Positions 22,009 through 22,846 of a DNA stretch of 22,846 nt are shown in pieces. The position numbers and the translations under genes are program-made. Positions within the stretch are counted from its first letter, which is position 1, and each line of letters begins with the position of its first letter. This DNA comes from NAT127 sp041655035 (GTDB lineage: Bacteria > Pseudomonadota > Gammaproteobacteria > Pseudomonadales > Porticoccaceae): the NCBI GenBank assembly GCA_041655035.1, contig JBAZCN010000046.1, positions 1-22,846 on the forward strand, given 5' to 3'. The notes below the pieces were generated by a model. The model saw only the letters and a program-made list of their open reading frames with translations. It made no database searches and was not told the DNA's origin.

Positions 22009-22846
22009 ATGCTACCTAATGCCAAGCAGTTCATGCTGCGTGCGCTTGCTTTTTTCCTGCTGGTACCTCTAGCGTTTGCCGCCCAGGCAGAGCAGGGAGG
22101 TTCATGGCGGGAAACGCTGAACATGACACCGGGAGTCACGGAAGTGAGCCGGCAGATCCACGATATCCATATGACCATATTCTGGCTCTGTGTGGTGATC
22201 GGCGTGATCGTGTTCGGGGTCATGTTCTACAGCGTGATCGTTCATCGCAAGGCCGCTGGCTACAAGGCCGCGAACTTCCATGAAAGTACCGCAGTGGAAA
22301 TCGCCTGGACGGTCATTCCCGCCCTGATCCTGATCGTGATGGCGGTGCCCGCCACCAAGACCCTGATCCACCTCTACGATACTTCCGAAGCCGAGCTGGA
22401 CATCAAGGTGACCGGCTACCAATGGAAGTGGCAGTACGAGTATCTGGGCGACGATGTCCAGTTCATGAGTGAGCTGACCACCCCCGAGGCGGAGATCTAC
22501 AACCAGGAGCCCAAGGGCGAGTTCTACCTGGCGCAGGTCAACAACCCCCTGGTGATCCCGGTGGATACCAAGGTCCGCTTCCTGATCACCGCCAAGGATG
22601 TGATCCACGCCTGGTGGATGACCGACTTCGGTATCAAGAAGGACGCCATCCCCGGATTCATCAATGAAACCTGGGCCAAGGTGGAGAAAACCGGTGTCTA
22701 CCGCGGTTACTGCGCCGAACTGTGCGGCCAGGGCCACGCCTTCATGCCGATCGTCGTCAATGTGGTGGAGAAGGACGAGTACGCCGCCTGGATTGCCGAG
22801 AAGAAAGAAGCCGCCGCCGCCCTGCGTGAGCTGGCCTCCAAGGAGT
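22009..22846 (+). CDS. coxB: Cytochrome c oxidase subunit II (3' end beyond window)
   Basis: The frame is open from the ATG at 22009 to the right edge, giving 279 codons. The protein starts with a signal-like segment (about 9-24, ending FAAQA), then two transmembrane helices (about 57-76 and 98-116; the second contains AWTVIPALILIVMAVPA). It continues with the soluble CuA domain: GYQWKWQYEY, DVIHAWWMTDFGIKKDAIPGF and YCAELCGQGHAFM, which supplies the two Cys, the second His and the Met of the binuclear CuA centre; the first His is in DVIHAWW. It accepts electrons from cytochrome c in the aa3-type oxidase. GGAG (21995-21998) precedes the ATG. Some relatives carry a fused C-terminal cytochrome c domain; the cut prevents checking. 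Confidence 0.96.
   Translation, partial: MLPNAKQFMLRALAFFLLVPLAFAAQAEQGGSWRETLNMTPGVTEVSRQIHDIHMTIFWLCVVIGVIVFGVMFYSVIVHRKAAGYKAANFHESTAVEIAWTVIPALILIVMAVPATKTLIHLYDTSEAELDIKVTGYQWKWQYEYLGDDVQFMSELTTPEAEIYNQEPKGEFYLAQVNNPLVIPVDTKVRFLITAKDVIHAWWMTDFGIKKDAIPGFINETWAKVEKTGVYRGYCAELCGQGHAFMPIVVNVVEKDEYAAWIAEKKEAAAALRELASKE

Noticed and set aside
1..22846. CRISPR array, tRNA or rRNA genes, insertion sequences, prophage genes
   Set aside because: No regularly spaced repeats, cloverleaf-like stretches, transposase or phage motifs were seen on either strand.

Overview
The window is a high-GC gammaproteobacterial chromosome segment, almost entirely coding and mostly core genome. The order def-fmt-rsmB-trkA-trkH, divergent from a LysM protein-dprA-tsaC-hemF-aroE run, matches what I recall of the origin-proximal region of Pseudomonas and its relatives. 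A cytochrome c oxidase coxB gene lies at the right edge, as also expected in that neighbourhood. I infer a Pseudomonadales/Cellvibrionales-type, aerobic, possibly marine organism; the species cannot be read from the sequence.

Region 1 (1-3900) is the accessory part. On the minus strand there is the start of an aryl-polyene (APE)-type fatty acid/polyketide operon: a ketosynthase-like chain-length protein, a lysophospholipid-type acyltransferase, two acyl carrier proteins and a COG4648-type membrane protein cut by the left edge. The genes overlap or nearly touch, and a good sigma-70-like promoter lies upstream at 2566-2595. Divergently, a small exported protein overlaps a 4'-phosphopantetheinyl transferase that could activate the two carrier proteins. 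The remaining APE enzymes (ligase, dehydratase, ketoreductase, exporter) would lie beyond the left edge.

Region 2 (3900-9352) holds a lower-GC SHOCT-domain lipoprotein, uvrD, a TRAP-transporter solute-binding lipoprotein without its membrane subunits, a TIGR02444-type protein on the minus strand, and a 1-Cys peroxiredoxin. A clear intrinsic terminator closes the uvrD-TRAP unit.

Region 3 (9463-15175, minus strand) is a five-gene operon. def and fmt control removal and addition of the formyl group in translation initiation, rsmB methylates 16S rRNA, and trkA and trkH form the potassium uptake system.

Region 4 (15344-20021, plus strand) holds a secreted LysM protein, a terminator-like hairpin, dprA (ssDNA loading in transformation), tsaC (tRNA t6A), hemF (haem) and aroE (shikimate). 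It is followed by a palindrome-rich gap, a gamma-carbonic-anhydrase-like gene (minus), a small zinc-ribbon protein (plus), an unrecognised 217-residue protein (minus), and coxB with a predicted extended -10 promoter and a leader of about 90 nt.

I see no rRNA, tRNA, CRISPR array, insertion sequence or prophage. The best candidates for something undescribed are the uncharacterised proteins at the APE edge, the orphan TRAP lipoprotein, the foreign-looking SHOCT lipoprotein, the REP-like palindromes after aroE, and the unknown gene beside coxB.
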